A DNA stretch of 64,000 bases from Phlegmacium glaucopus (lineage: Eukaryota > Basidiomycota > Agaricomycetes > Agaricales > Cortinariaceae): positions 35,914-99,913 of the forward strand of contig MU130623.1 of assembly GCA_015039465.1 (NCBI GenBank), written 5' to 3'. The notes under the pieces were generated by a model that worked only from the letters and a program-made list of their open reading frames with translations, was not told where the DNA came from and did not search any database. This document shows, piece after piece, positions 11,563-22,799 of this stretch (the first letter of the stretch is position 1; each line of letters begins with the position of its first letter). Position numbers and translations under genes: made by a program.

Positions 11563-12405
11563 ATTATGAGGTTTCGTAAAGAGAGTGTGTTGCTTCTTAA
11601 TAGATTCTAAACAGACTCGTAACAGTTGACAATCAAACGAGTAGCGGATTTAACAAATAAACAGAGAAACGACAATTCAAATAAGAGTTTTATCAATAAG
11701 GTTCAACCTGTTACCCTCACTTGCCAAGTCAGAAACAAGGGATATGTGAAAAGCCACGGGCACACAAGTTACTAGTTTAAGGCCGCAACTAGAACATACC
11801 GTCAAGTACACGGCCGTTGCCATATACAATATTATTTTGAACACAATTGTAATTATGTACACTGCGTCCAAGCAGGGTGCTCCGGGGGGGGGCCCTTCAT
11901 GTGTGTTTTGTCCCAACCCATCCTATAATGCTGACATTGACGGTAAGTTGGTTATGGAACGACTATGCTTCCAGGTCGTCCTGGTGACTCTGACTCAATT
12001 CCCTGAGTGCTACCTTGGACTTGATCATCTTCCGAATAGTAATCTCAACTGTCTACTACGGCCTATAGTCCGATACATTTCATTTCTGCACAGAATCAAT
12101 GACTCTTGTCGTCTATCGAAGCATCTGGGGGCTCCACGACTTTTAATACATACGAAGAGGTCATATACTGCGCACTACAAAAAAAACACCTCTACAATAT
12201 TCAGACTCTGGCGATGGGTCATGATCACCAGATATTTCAAACTTCATACAAAGATAACACATCGATATCAGGGGTTCCAGGATTTGGAGGCCATTTAAAC
12301 TTGTTTAGAACCCTGCCTTGTATGATCTCAACGATGAGAACAAGACTCGTCACAAACCCTGCCTTGTATGATCTCAACGATGAGAACAAGACTCGTCACA
12401 AACCC
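11563..12405. other. Flank of duplicated block B, with inverted relic and small tandem repeat
   Basis: 11836-11960 and onward parallels 7410-7740 upstream of copy A, so the duplicated unit includes non-coding flank. A stretch of G occurs near 11883. At about 12311-12405 a 46-bp unit (CCTTGTATGATCTCAACGAT...) is repeated twice. No gene is supported. Confidence 0.6.
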
Positions 12406-14520
12406 TCAGGCCTCAGCTGATAGAAACCCTCGGGCTATCGCCAACCTTTCCATCTGTTCAGCAATACCCCAAATCCTCCAACGATTCCACATGCTCAAGC
12501 TCTTGCTGCATTCCCTACGATAAATCAACCAAGGTATGTTGACCTGAAACTCTTCTTTATGTATTCCACCTTTAGACCATTCCGCATCCCACCAATCAAC
12601 TTCTTCCCTTCCGTGCTTCCTGTCTCGGAGTTCGAATGGGCCCGCTGGAAGGAGATGACGTTCGTATGTAATAATTTGCTGGTAGGCTATCATGTTGGCA
12701 TAAGGTAAAAATTGACTTCGAAGTCCCCTGTTGGTGCATAGCACCATGTGAGTAGATTTCAGTGGTAGCCATTGACAGATGAGGAGAAGTACATCAAGAG
12801 GGAGAGTGTCGAATCCTGATGATCTGTGGGGATTCATTTCGACGCTGCTGTGTCCCGATACTACCAAAAATGGACTCGCCGCCAGTGTTTCTGCGATAGG
12901 GAACCTGTAACACGAGTGTCAGTTCATTGCACTTATCATGTCACCACGAGTACTAACCTGTCCGGTCTGACGAAAACCCACATATTTCCAGGTCCTCGCC
13001 ATGCATCATACAAAATCTCCTCGTCGGTTTTTCCTTGTTGTGTTAACATGCGCCGCCAGTCCACTTGTTCATCGGATTCTGTGACATCAGATATTCCCAA
13101 CCAGTTGGCGAATTTCTCCTGAATTCCCCCTGCCGGTCCATAATCAATACCGCAAATGAAACCATGATAGGAACGGTTGGGAAAAAGCAGCTGATAGATC
13201 ATGTGGGGCTTCAACCTTGGAGACGCCTGCTTCACGATAAGATACGCGGTGTACGTAATTATAACTGTACTGCCATGGAACAAACTGAAATCGTAGTCTT
13301 CATTTCGAAAGTCTTCGAAGTCTGGGTCGTTTCCAGGAATGACGTTAAAGACTTCCATGATGTTGGATTCCATAATTTCCCCAGTGCCTAGTAGTTTTAT
13401 GAAAAGTTAAGTTGTACCAATATGAAGAAGTGTGGTCGAGACGCACGAGGACAATCGACGGTATCCGGAAAGACAGTTGTCCCATTCTCATGACGCACGT
13501 AAGGGCAAAGGAGGACAAAATTCGAAGATGACTCGACGTCCTCTTGCGAATAAAGCAGACCATTCCATATGACGTTGGACAAGTCTGGTGGCTTGGACAT
13601 AATATAGTCAGGGGGAGGTACTCCGGGATTGTGTATATCGTTGTCGCATTCATTACTGTTTCTTTGGGCCTCATCTGTTATCTGCTACTTAGCTTTTAGA
13701 TGTTTCAGGGCTTCAGCACGCTCCGTACCGTCGTTGTCGCCTTCATTTCTACTGCAACTCTCATCCTCAAGCAAAGTTGGATTTGCACGTGGAACCTCTT
13801 CCGGGTCCAAGTTATCGTCGCCATCGTCGTCATCGTTATCGTCATCATTAGAGACGCGAGTCCAATCCTCGGTAACGACATCACGAAACTACATTCAAAC
13901 AGAATGATTCAGTTCGTTAAAAGGTCAAAGAAAAAAAAATGCAACCTCCCAGCGGTCACTGAAGTATCTGCCACCGGAAACCTATGATGTCTGTGAATTT
14001 AACAAAAGTTTGAAGTGAGCTGAATGAGATTTTATACCGAGCAGAAGAAGTCATAACCCCATGTCCAGGTCATATCACCCCTGGAAGCCATCAATTCTGC
14101 AGGATGCAGAATCGATGCAAAATGTAATGCAGGATCATAAAAATCTGCATTTAGCAGAATAATTAATTCTTAAATAATTCTGCTGACATGCAAAAAACAA
14201 TTAAAATCCAGCCAGATTTAGAAATTCTGCCTCAATTTTACTTTTGTATGAACTCTGCAACAATTAAAGTCCAATTAGAATGTAAGACTTTAATTGTTGC
14301 AGAGTTCATACAAAAGTAAAATTGAGGCAGAATTTCTAAATCTGGCTGGATTTTAATTGTTTTTTGCATCTCAGCAGAATTATTTAAGAATTAATTACTC
14401 TGTTAAATGCACATTTTGCATCAATTCTGCATCCTGCAGAATTGGTGGCTTCCAGGAGTGTATTGAAAAGTTAGGATCATTGGTCACGTCACATACGTCA
14501 CAAGTTAAGTTGATGGATCA
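12406..14520 (-). pseudogene. F-box-like gene copy B, interrupted by a foldback MITE
   Basis: This is the tandem duplicate of copy A. Exons 12406-12904 (F-box, GFDTLPLDVLLLICQWLPLK), 12958-13387 and 13447-about 13690 are intact and joined by introns of 53 and 59 nt. Upstream is a probable 54-nt intron, an acidic exon (Asp-rich, about 13740-13890), then exons coding GGRYFSDRWE and TWGYDFFCS. A 385-bp palindromic element (14076-14460) then splits the coding frame between CDVCDVTNDPN (14461-14515) and DMTWTWGYDF. The downstream two-thirds, which keeps the Trp codon lost in copy A, is open. It could still be expressed from an internal start (Met at 13600), but the full-length gene is broken. Confidence 0.65.
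14076..14460. mobile_element. Foldback MITE, 385 bp, near-perfect palindrome
   Basis: The termini are CACCCCTGGAAGCC and GGCTTCCAGGAGTG, so the inverted repeat is CAC(C/T)CCTGGAAGCC. Almost the whole element folds on itself with arms of about 170 nt meeting near 14270. Subterminal CTGCAG motifs are present. A flanking TAT duplication (14073-14075 and 14461-14463) suggests a short target site. The copy-A paralogue lacks it, which marks the insertion as later than the duplication. Confidence 0.85.
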
Positions 14521-14633
14521 GCAGGCAGAAGCAGCTCAGCGCTCAATAACGTTCAAACGTTCAAGCTCAAGTTCCAAGATTGTGTTGCTCTCAAACACTG
14601 TAATCTTCAGTCAACGATAATATATTATACTTT

Positions 14634-17057
14634 TCAACAATAATCAAGATATCCCTGCAATTTCTGCGCGACTCTAGGAGGGAACTTGAAAGCCAAGAGT
14701 TTATCTCCAAAAGTCCGCACAATCCTTGCTATTCCATCTTTCAGACCTAGAAACCCAATAAGTCAAAATAATAAAACAATGGAATTAACGATCGTGGGTT
14801 AATTCATATAGAAAGTAGAAAAAACAAACCGTCAGCCATGTCAGCTAGAATCTCCTGGGCCTTTTCAACTTCTATAGCTACCAGATTTTGGGCCTCTTGT
14901 TCCTTTCGAGATAGTCCGCTTGATGTTGAGGGAGGTTTGATCAAGGAAGTGATTTGGATTTGATATTCCTCGATCGCAGAGAGGAAAGAAGTGAATGCTT
15001 CGAGAATTTTGGGGATATCGCGTTGTACAATCCCGTACCGATCTTCCGTCAAGGAAGCGCAGACTAGGTACGACAAGGCTACGAAGAAACTTGTTCAACT
15101 TCAGCCGACCAAAAAGAAATTTAAATAAGATGCATTACCCTCAATGACCACGACATCCAGCTCCCGGAATGGTAAAGATGCCTGTACGACCTTACTTGTT
15201 CGTTCCCTTTCCCACCAGTCTAGCATTTGCCTACAACCCTCCGCCAACAATTCGGGGGTATATCGTGTTGCATATGTTGTCGTGAAAGACGTTACTTCCC
15301 CTTTTAGTCTATTTCCTATTGTCTTCACGCTATCGACGTTCTTTTTGGCCTCTTCAGCGACAGGTGTTGACAATCGAGCTTCTACGCTTCTGAACAGTTC
15401 GGGCACATGTGTAGCCTCGGCACCGGCTTCCACAGCTTTCGCAATCGGCCCATCAGCACCCAGTGCATTCAAGGCCGCCTGGACAGGGGATTCCTGGGTT
15501 GACCGAAAGATTTTCTGGCGAAGAAGAGGCGCGGGAGTAGCAACCAGTGAGGTGGGCTGGAATGTTACTTTGGAGGGGACTGGGACAACAGTTGGTGGTA
15601 GGGGTTGCCCTCTGCGGAGAAACAATTGGTAATCGCGTCCTAGGGTAAGGAGACTCTCCCGAGCAAGGAAAGTCCAAAGATTTGGAGAATGCTTTTGATC
15701 GCCAAATAGAGTTGTTCGACGCGCCTCCGCAGTTGGTGTCTGATTCTTAGCGAGATCCCTGAGCTCAACGTAGGCAAAAAACTTGAAAATCCTATCCGAA
15801 GATGCAACTCCCGAGACAAGAGTTGTATTGGGATCTGGTGATAGGGTAGATAACGGGGTGGTCTGAAGAACATTTATGAGTACACAAGCAACAAGATTTG
15901 ATGGGAATCTAACCTCGGCAACGATCTTCTCAAACAAGCATTCCGCAATTTCCCAGGTGATAAATGTCGCGAAGCCCAGAAACCAAGCCCGAAAAAGTAA
16001 CCCAAGGTGACGTAAAGGGAGAAAAAACGTCCATGGTCCTCTAAGAAAATGGGCAGTCAAAGGCCGAAGAACAAAGGGCACGAATGGGAGTTTATATAGT
16101 ACTGGCAGAAGGATTCTTGCAAGAGCAAACAGTACTGAGGCCACACCAATTGCTATAGTGGTAAAAATAAATGAAACCACAACAGCAACAAGGATAATGA
16201 GAATTCTGGAATTGCGCTCGGCATTCACCTAATGCTGATATGAATGAGAGTAATGACTCGAGAACGGGGAACTTACAGCAAGCGTCCAGCGATATGCATA
16301 TCGGTCAATGAAGGCCCCTCGTAGTAGGAAGGCCGTAGCTATGGTAGCTTGGGAAAGGATTAGAAACAGCAGGCGACCGTTAAGATAATGAGGATGTTTT
16401 CTGCAAGAGTGTTAGACAATTGCGACAAGGGAGTAGTGGTTCCACCCACCTTGACTTGACGAACACCGATAGTCTGGGGTCTCCATGAGCAGACGCTTCA
16501 TACGTGTAGACCATAAATACGTGAGTTATTAAAGCAAAGAGTGCAGACGCTAGATGCGTTGCAAATGCAATTTTGGTGCTGGTTAGTGACAATGAGTTTT
16601 TGACGATGGTAATCGGAGAAGTTGCGGATGAACGACGTTCTACCCAGTAATTCGCCAAAATCAATCACAGAAGTTAGGTTGAGCGATAATTCAACCACTT
16701 ACCTGTCAAAAACACTTTATGAAGAACAATAACTGGCAATGCTACCATTGCCCAGTTCAAAGCAGTGTTGAACAACGTCAGAGGTCCGAATAAGAGGACA
16801 ACTGCTGCCCATGGACCAGCCCTCAACACCCCGCCAGCTTGCCACCATGTCCAGCAGCCGATAGTACACCAAGTTGAAAATGCTGAGAGCAAGAGCATAT
16901 ACCTCAGTCGACTGCGAAACAAGGATTTTATAAGGGGCTCATATGATTGACTAGAAGGTGGTAGCGTTGGCGTAGACCTGCTTGCAATCTGTGAGGTGAT
17001 AGCTCTGATAGGCGTTGTATTTCGTGAATTTGAGGGGTTCGGTGTGGTCGTTGACAT
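14634..17057 (-). CDS. NDC1: Nucleoporin NDC1 (Ndc1/Nup family)
   Basis: Ndc1 is an integral nuclear-envelope protein that anchors nuclear pore complexes and, in yeast, spindle pole bodies. Exons are 16703-17057, about 16460-16638, about 16280-16398, about 15122-16230, 14830-15083 and 14634-14747, joined in frame by short introns. The N-terminal half has about six transmembrane segments (YMLLLSAFSTWCTIGCWTW, then the hydrophobic stretch after NAERNSRILIIL). The C-terminal half has the family signature: FLARESLLTLGRDYQLFL, then SLTEDRYGIVQRDIPKILEA, and ends DKLLAFKFPPRVAQKLQGYL. It is the first gene of a minus-strand run. The start is MSTTTPN at 17057. The family call is confident; length is about 680 residues. 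Confidence 0.85.
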
Positions 17058-17059
17058 TG

Positions 17060-17637
17060 AGCCCAACAGGCGCGACTGTCACATCGGTGTGACGCATCAT
17101 TTTGACTCGATGAAGTCAATAAATAGTAATAATATGCGAAAACAAAAAATTGGTGGATCGCTTAAATTATGTATTCCATAGATCTCAGACAACTATACCA
17201 GTTATACTACTTTAAGTGTATATTTCCTTTCCTCGCTGATTGGACCAAGCCAAAGCTTCTCGAGGATGATGAAGGAAATTGTGGTGATGCTACGAGTACT
17301 GACCTAGCCTGGACCCATTTAGAATCTAAACAGATGTGGAACATCTTGGCCGTACAATATCATAATAAAATCTCGGCTTGTTTGAAGATCACCAACAGGA
17401 CTGACGGAGACGTTACTTTGATAGAAGTACTAAGTGGTTAAGGCAAATCACATTGTAGGCCTTGTGAAAACATTATTCAATCTTACCCTTGAACCGCGCT
17501 ACCTGAACCTCCAATTATTCTCGTTGAAATATTGACGACATCTATAACCGCACCGTGATATGTCTGAGGGAGCACCCATGCGGAAGTCTGAAATATATAC
17601 AGCCATAAATAAATTGTATCTCCGACCGTCTTCGGAG
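17060..17637. other. Intergenic; one weak plus-strand frame
   Basis: A 90-codon plus frame at 17169-17441 has no recognised domain and no neighbouring exon, so it is not called as a gene. Confidence 0.4.
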
Positions 17638-19101
17638 TCACACGTCTGATGTGTCCATCTGATTCTCACTCTCCATCTCCAGAGCACAGCCTACAGTCAG
17701 ATTCTCGATTCCTCCTCCAGCCACTTGGTTGCCTTCTCGCTCAACGGGAGAAATTCCGCTATTCTTATCGTCTTCAAAGCTTGCAATTGCCACCTTTTCA
17801 TCCGAAGAGTTGCTCGACTTGGTGCTAGTAGAACTGAGCGGTTTCTTTGTGTAGTAATACCGATCTGAATTACTGGCTGGAAGCTCGAAAGGACGATAAT
17901 TAAGCGTGCGCGTGATGATGGTTCCTTTCTTTTCCAGATAATCGTGTTTCGTCGTCTTGGTCTTGTTGGTCTTTCGAGACGAACCGGGTTGACTACCACC
18001 AGCCTTCCTGCCCCCTTTTCTTGCGGGGTTCTTGCCGATCGAACGGTAGCGAGGTTTTGAATTGACGAACGCACTGTCGACCTTGAATACGTCGGGGCTC
18101 GAGAATGGACTTGGACTGGACTGCTCTATGCCATATTGACTATGCGATCTTAACACCATATGGGAAGGCGCAAGCCCCATGAATAAGGTAGGAGACTCTA
18201 CGCTCATTGGAAGTCGCAAATATAGAGCCCTGGTCGGAGTTCTCACCTCCATATCTATATCTTGGTCCAGGATGCTGGTATCCGAAACGGGCACTATAGC
18301 GGATTTAGACACCTTACGCTTCTTGAGAGGCCTCTTCATCGTGAAGAAATCGTTTTCGTCTTCCTCTTCAAGGCGTTCTAGTAAATGAGGTGGACTCATC
18401 ATAACAGGCAATGCTTTTTCTTGTCGACGGGAGACTCGCATAGATAATGGACTGGTTGGAGGAGAAGGAAGGATAGCTTGTTCTGGGTCGGTAAGCAAGT
18501 CTATCTCTCTAGTATTCATCCATTCGAAGGGTCGAGACTTAATCGCTTTGGGTGCGCCCGGCATATCGGGTACAATTCCAACCAGCGTTTCGATAGAATG
18601 GCGTATATGAGCATCGGAGATACCATCGATAAGTTCTATCTGGGAAGAAGCAGGTAAACGCGAGTTTAACAACATTGCGACTTCGACGAGCTGAGAACGA
18701 GACATCATGAGCAGATCTTCATGGCAACAGAAGGGGTAGCTTGGGAGTGTCGTGATGACAATGGCGTCAAGAGGTTGGTCGTGTTGCTGAAGCGCAATTC
18801 GAGCTGTACGTTCGCGAGTTTGTTGACCAACACGGTCCTTAATAAAGGCGGCAGTCTTGGGTTCGGGGGTAGTGATTGACGAACTGGAGCCTATGGGAGG
18901 ATAATCAATCGTTTTGGAAGGTTTATTTTCTGGCAGATGCTCTAAAATGTCAGCCAGATGAGATTGATCTCGCACTCGTTTTCCGAGAGCTGCGATAGGT
19001 TTTAGCAATTCGAGCTTGAAGAAGAAACGACGCATAGGCGTGAAGGGGTTATTGGACCTCGTTTTTGGGGTATTTGATACGGAATTTGATTTTTTAACCA
19101 T
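17638..19101 (-). CDS. Hypothetical intrinsically disordered, probably nuclear protein
   Basis: A single uninterrupted frame of 487 codons beginning MVKKSNSVSNTPKTRSNNPF. The composition is rich in Ser, Pro, Lys and Arg, with basic clusters that look like nuclear localisation signals (MKRPLKKRKVSK near residue 250; GGRKAGG and KTNKTKTTKHD near 370). One more ordered stretch around residues 120-170 (LMMSRSQLVEVAMLLNSRLP) could be a small helical domain. The clear codon bias and length support a real gene. No function is assigned. Confidence 0.7.
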   Translation of the reverse strand: MVKKSNSVSNTPKTRSNNPFTPMRRFFFKLELLKPIAALGKRVRDQSHLADILEHLPENKPSKTIDYPPIGSSSSITTPEPKTAAFIKDRVGQQTRERTARIALQQHDQPLDAIVITTLPSYPFCCHEDLLMMSRSQLVEVAMLLNSRLPASSQIELIDGISDAHIRHSIETLVGIVPDMPGAPKAIKSRPFEWMNTREIDLLTDPEQAILPSPPTSPLSMRVSRRQEKALPVMMSPPHLLERLEEEDENDFFTMKRPLKKRKVSKSAIVPVSDTSILDQDIDMEVRTPTRALYLRLPMSVESPTLFMGLAPSHMVLRSHSQYGIEQSSPSPFSSPDVFKVDSAFVNSKPRYRSIGKNPARKGGRKAGGSQPGSSRKTNKTKTTKHDYLEKKGTIITRTLNYRPFELPASNSDRYYYTKKPLSSTSTKSSNSSDEKVAIASFEDDKNSGISPVEREGNQVAGGGIENLTVGCALEMESENQMDTSDV

Positions 19102-19381
19102 TATAGTGGAGTATGGGGGAAAGGCTCGAGTGAATTTCGATGAAGTTGCATTCTTGCGTTTTGTCTGTCTAGTGAGGCTGACCAGGACATTCTCCGACGA
19201 GATCAGTCACTGCAATTCTACCAATCTTACGTAAAATCCACTTCTTTCTTGATGAATAGTTATATATGGTATACATAGTCATATGAACCCCCATGATAAG
19301 ATACTGCATGTCTAAATTCAAGTACATGATGAGAAAAAAAAAAACTAAGAAAAGAATCGTTAACATCCGGGGTATGGGTCG

Positions 19382-20576
19382 TCACTGTTCCTGCTGCGCA
19401 CTCCCTCGCCCTAAACCAACATAATCAAAAACAACTTCGGCATTAGGAAGAGAAGCATAGAGTTTGGTCTTAATTGTCCCGGTGACGGAAGACTGCGAGT
19501 CATTACTGCTGAGGCTCATACTCCTGGAATAAATCCGACGAGAATGAAGCTTCGAACGTTCCAGCTTCAAATCGTAAGTTGGGAACGCTTGTGACGGTGC
19601 AGAGTCGTTTGATCTAGTATTGGACCGACTGTCGGCGACTCTAGAGCGACCAGCGCGTTTGCTCCGTGACTCTGGTTGTAGAGCAACTTTAGGAGCTTCT
19701 GGGCTGATGTGGAGTTCGACTACAGTCGGTACGGGGGTATCTTGTTTCGATGCTCGTCTAAAAAATCCTTTGATGCAACCATAAAACCACAGCGCGTGTA
19801 ATGGGAATACGGAGGCCAGAAGGATAGCTGGTATATATGAGCCACCCGTTACTTGAGCCCTATTATCGGGGAGAAAGTAAGATACGCCGAGGATGATGTG
19901 GAATAGAATGCGAGTGAGAAAGAAGGCTACGGCGAAAAGGACGTTGCTTCTGAGTTCCGGGTACAATGTCATGAAACCTAAACAAAACGTGGGCACCTTT
20001 TTTTGTCACCTGTGTCAATTTTTGGATGTTGAGAGGCTTGATCTAGGAAAACTCACCTCCATTGCGGCACATAGACAGAATATGTGTGACCACGACCTCC
20101 TGATAGCAATCTCTACAATCACCATATACACAGCGTGATGAATCCAACCAGTAAGGAGACCGATTTGAGAAGGATAATGTACAGCCCCTACTGCCAAGTC
20201 ACTTTATGGGAGGGAACAATAAACGATTTAGTAAGAATAATTGGGAATAAAAAGTGATTTCTTACATTGCCAGGTATGATTGAAAGAATCGGTTGGCGGC
20301 TACCGAGAGGTTGGGTACAGTGCGGACATACTTCACGCTCCCACCATTGGAGAAGTAATCATACAGGAAAGGAAGACTGGCGAGAGTCATGACCGCGCTT
20401 GAAATAGTGGTGAGGATCCAAGCTGATTGCTTGGTAGTTGAATATCGGGGAGATAGTCTGTAGTATGACGTGGATAGGATCATGCAGGAGAGGAGGAGAG
20501 AGCCTATAGAAGATGTCGAGAACCATGAGGGGTTTGGCAGGCTAACCATGGGGAGTGCGCCGTTCGCGCCAGCCAT
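19382..20576 (-). CDS. Multi-pass membrane protein, TLC-domain-like
   Basis: Three exons join in frame: from MAGANGALPM (20576; an in-frame Met also exists at 20618) to about 20264, then about 20056-20206, then 19382-about 20001. The middle block GWIHHAVYMVIVEIAIRRSW followed by AAMEVPTFCLGFMTLYPELR and FFLTRILFHIILG resembles the TLC (TRAM-LAG1-CLN8) pattern: His pair, acidic residue before PTF, and Arg/His in a late helix. About six hydrophobic segments are followed by a Ser/Arg-rich cytoplasmic tail of about 120 residues. TLC proteins act in lipid metabolism or sensing. The family assignment is by pattern only. Confidence 0.6.
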
Positions 20577-20973
20577 GGCTGAATGGCGACAAGGGAGACG
20601 GCAAGAGAAGGAAAACATCCTCTAGGTAACTCTCTATATATATGTATGTAATAGAAGGGGCCAAATGATGAACCCACACGTGTCAGAGCCAACCTATACA
20701 GACGACAGGCGTCGCGTCACAGGTTGTCATACTGTAGAACTTGAAAGGGTACTTACGCTGAACGTTCACGGAGCCCTTTCCAAGGAAGCTAAAAACTGAC
20801 TTCACCCGTCGCCTCCACAAGAGGCTACAAGTACGAACGTGCGTTCACACAGCATCCGACTTGTTGAAGACGTGCCATTACATAACCTCGTGAGAATGCA
20901 GGATTAAGCGACTCGGCGAGTCGGAACATATTCCATAAATTGTAATCGATGTATGTATTTCGATACCTTCGGT

Positions 20974-22798
20974 CTACAACCCAATTGGTCCATCTGTAAA
21001 TCGAACGTTGAATCTGCCACCGTTCGTCAGTAAGTGAAAAAGAGCAGATATCATTGAAGATTCACCGAGTTGGATCGTATTTGGCATATGTCTGCTTCAT
21101 CTCCTCAAGACGGCCATATGTAGCGAAAACATTTTGACTAGCATCGCATTCATTTATATATAGGGGTATACCGGGAGAGCGAGGCATCCTAGCCATGTTT
21201 GTTAGGAGATCTAATCTTATCTGATAAATAAAAAGCAACCTACTGGTCTTGTAGCAGCTTGCGTGCAGCCTTTACCTTAGGCGACAGAGTTAGTACTCCA
21301 CTCGGAAATTGTGTCTGCACCTGGATAGCAACGTAGTTGCCTCTAGGAGGGTCTATAACGTTACCTCCCTTTTCTCGTCCTGCGAGTATCTGAGAGTCGA
21401 GTATTGGCGTGAACGCCAACACCGTGCCAAATACGGACTTGTTGATACTAGATACGTAGTCGTTGACGTGACGAAATGCGCTCATATATTCACCAACACC
21501 GGCGGAGCTGTTAAAAGCCGATGCGAAGAAAAGTTCCCCAAACCCACGGTTGCTGCCCGATCCCAGAACATTGTTTGCTTCGAGATAGCTCATGGGCGAT
21601 AACTGACCGAACTCCGCAGGAATTGAAAGAAAGTCCTGAAAAATGGCGGACGGAAGTTCAGAACCATGATAGAATAGTACCGAGAAATGACTGGTAGTAA
21701 CAACACCGCTGCTGGCGTTGACGAGGTTTGCAAATCCCACAAGAATCGCTAAGTTGCCAGGGTGCAGATAAAATTAGAACAGAATTTGTTCTACAGAATA
21801 ACGTACTCACCAGCTTTGGGATCTGATACGGTTCGGACATACTTTTCAGTCGCATGGATAAGCGCTTCCGCGGACGAATTTGGATACTGTCATTTCCTGA
21901 TTAGCTCACTGCCCAAAGTGGGCGTCCAAAATCCACCTACACTGATAATTCCTCCAAACCAATTCTTGTCTAAATTAGTGCCAGTATGAATAGCCTCGAC
22001 TTCGTATCGCGTAACGATACCAAATCGATTAGCTCCGCCTTTCAAGGAACGAAAGAGGTCCGCATAGTGATTTGTTGCTGTAGCCGTGACCAGCTCCCCA
22101 GAGACCAGAACGACATCAAGTTCTCTATAATTATCTGCGGAAAAGCCGTGTTCGCCAGATAGATAACTTAACCCTCCGCCGAGAAGGAGTCCTGTACCGA
22201 CATCTCTGCGGCAATAGACAGATTAAAACTGAAAGCATGCGGAAAGAACACGGTTTTGGTTACCCTAATCTCCCTCCAATAGGGGCGACTCCGAGAGGCT
22301 CAAGCTCGGCTAATGCCTCATCCCAATGCACTCCAGGCTGCAACGTTATTGTATCTTTTGTCGCATCATAGGTTACATTCTTCATCTCAGAAAATAAAAA
22401 CAAAACACCATTTTGAACCCTAATAATATCATGGTCCATAAAAATTAAAGCAAGCACAATAAACATATAAAAGGGACACACGTGTTCCAGCCAGTCATCG
22501 CACTGTGTCCACCGGCTTGCACAGCATAAAGAATATTGGCATGGAATATAGCTGCCATTGCAACCTGAACATGATAAGTTTCGGTTGGAAAGACAATACA
22601 AGTCGGCGTGTTATCAGTGTTGAATAAACTCCATGCGTTCGAAGCAGCTGTCAAGTATTTCGTTCCCGAGAGTTGAACAATGTCCGAACCGAGAGTGGCT
22701 TGAAGGTTTGTGCAGGTTTCTGTAGCTGCGTGGCTAGCAGAAACACTCATGAGATTAGACAGGCCATTTAATAGGTCAAGATAAAAATTGACGAGCAT
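20974..22798 (-). CDS. Secreted FAD-linked oxidase (FAD_binding_4/PCMH, berberine-bridge-like)
   Basis: Exons starting at 22798 (MLVNFYLDLLNGLSN, probable signal peptide) join through introns at about 22415-22481, 22210-22264, 21875-21925, 21740-21810, 21184-21240 and 21007-21062 to a stop at 20974. The FAD domain carries YAVQAGGHSAMTGWNT, LQPGVHWDEALAEL, APIGGRLGDVGTGLLLGGGL and KGGANRFGIVTRYEVEA. The C-terminal LYINECDASQNVFATYG region corresponds to the BBE-type end. Such flavoproteins oxidise alcohols, sugars or secondary metabolites outside the cell; the substrate is unknown. All junctions keep frame, so the gene looks intact at about 500 residues. Confidence 0.85.
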
Positions 22799-22799
22799 G

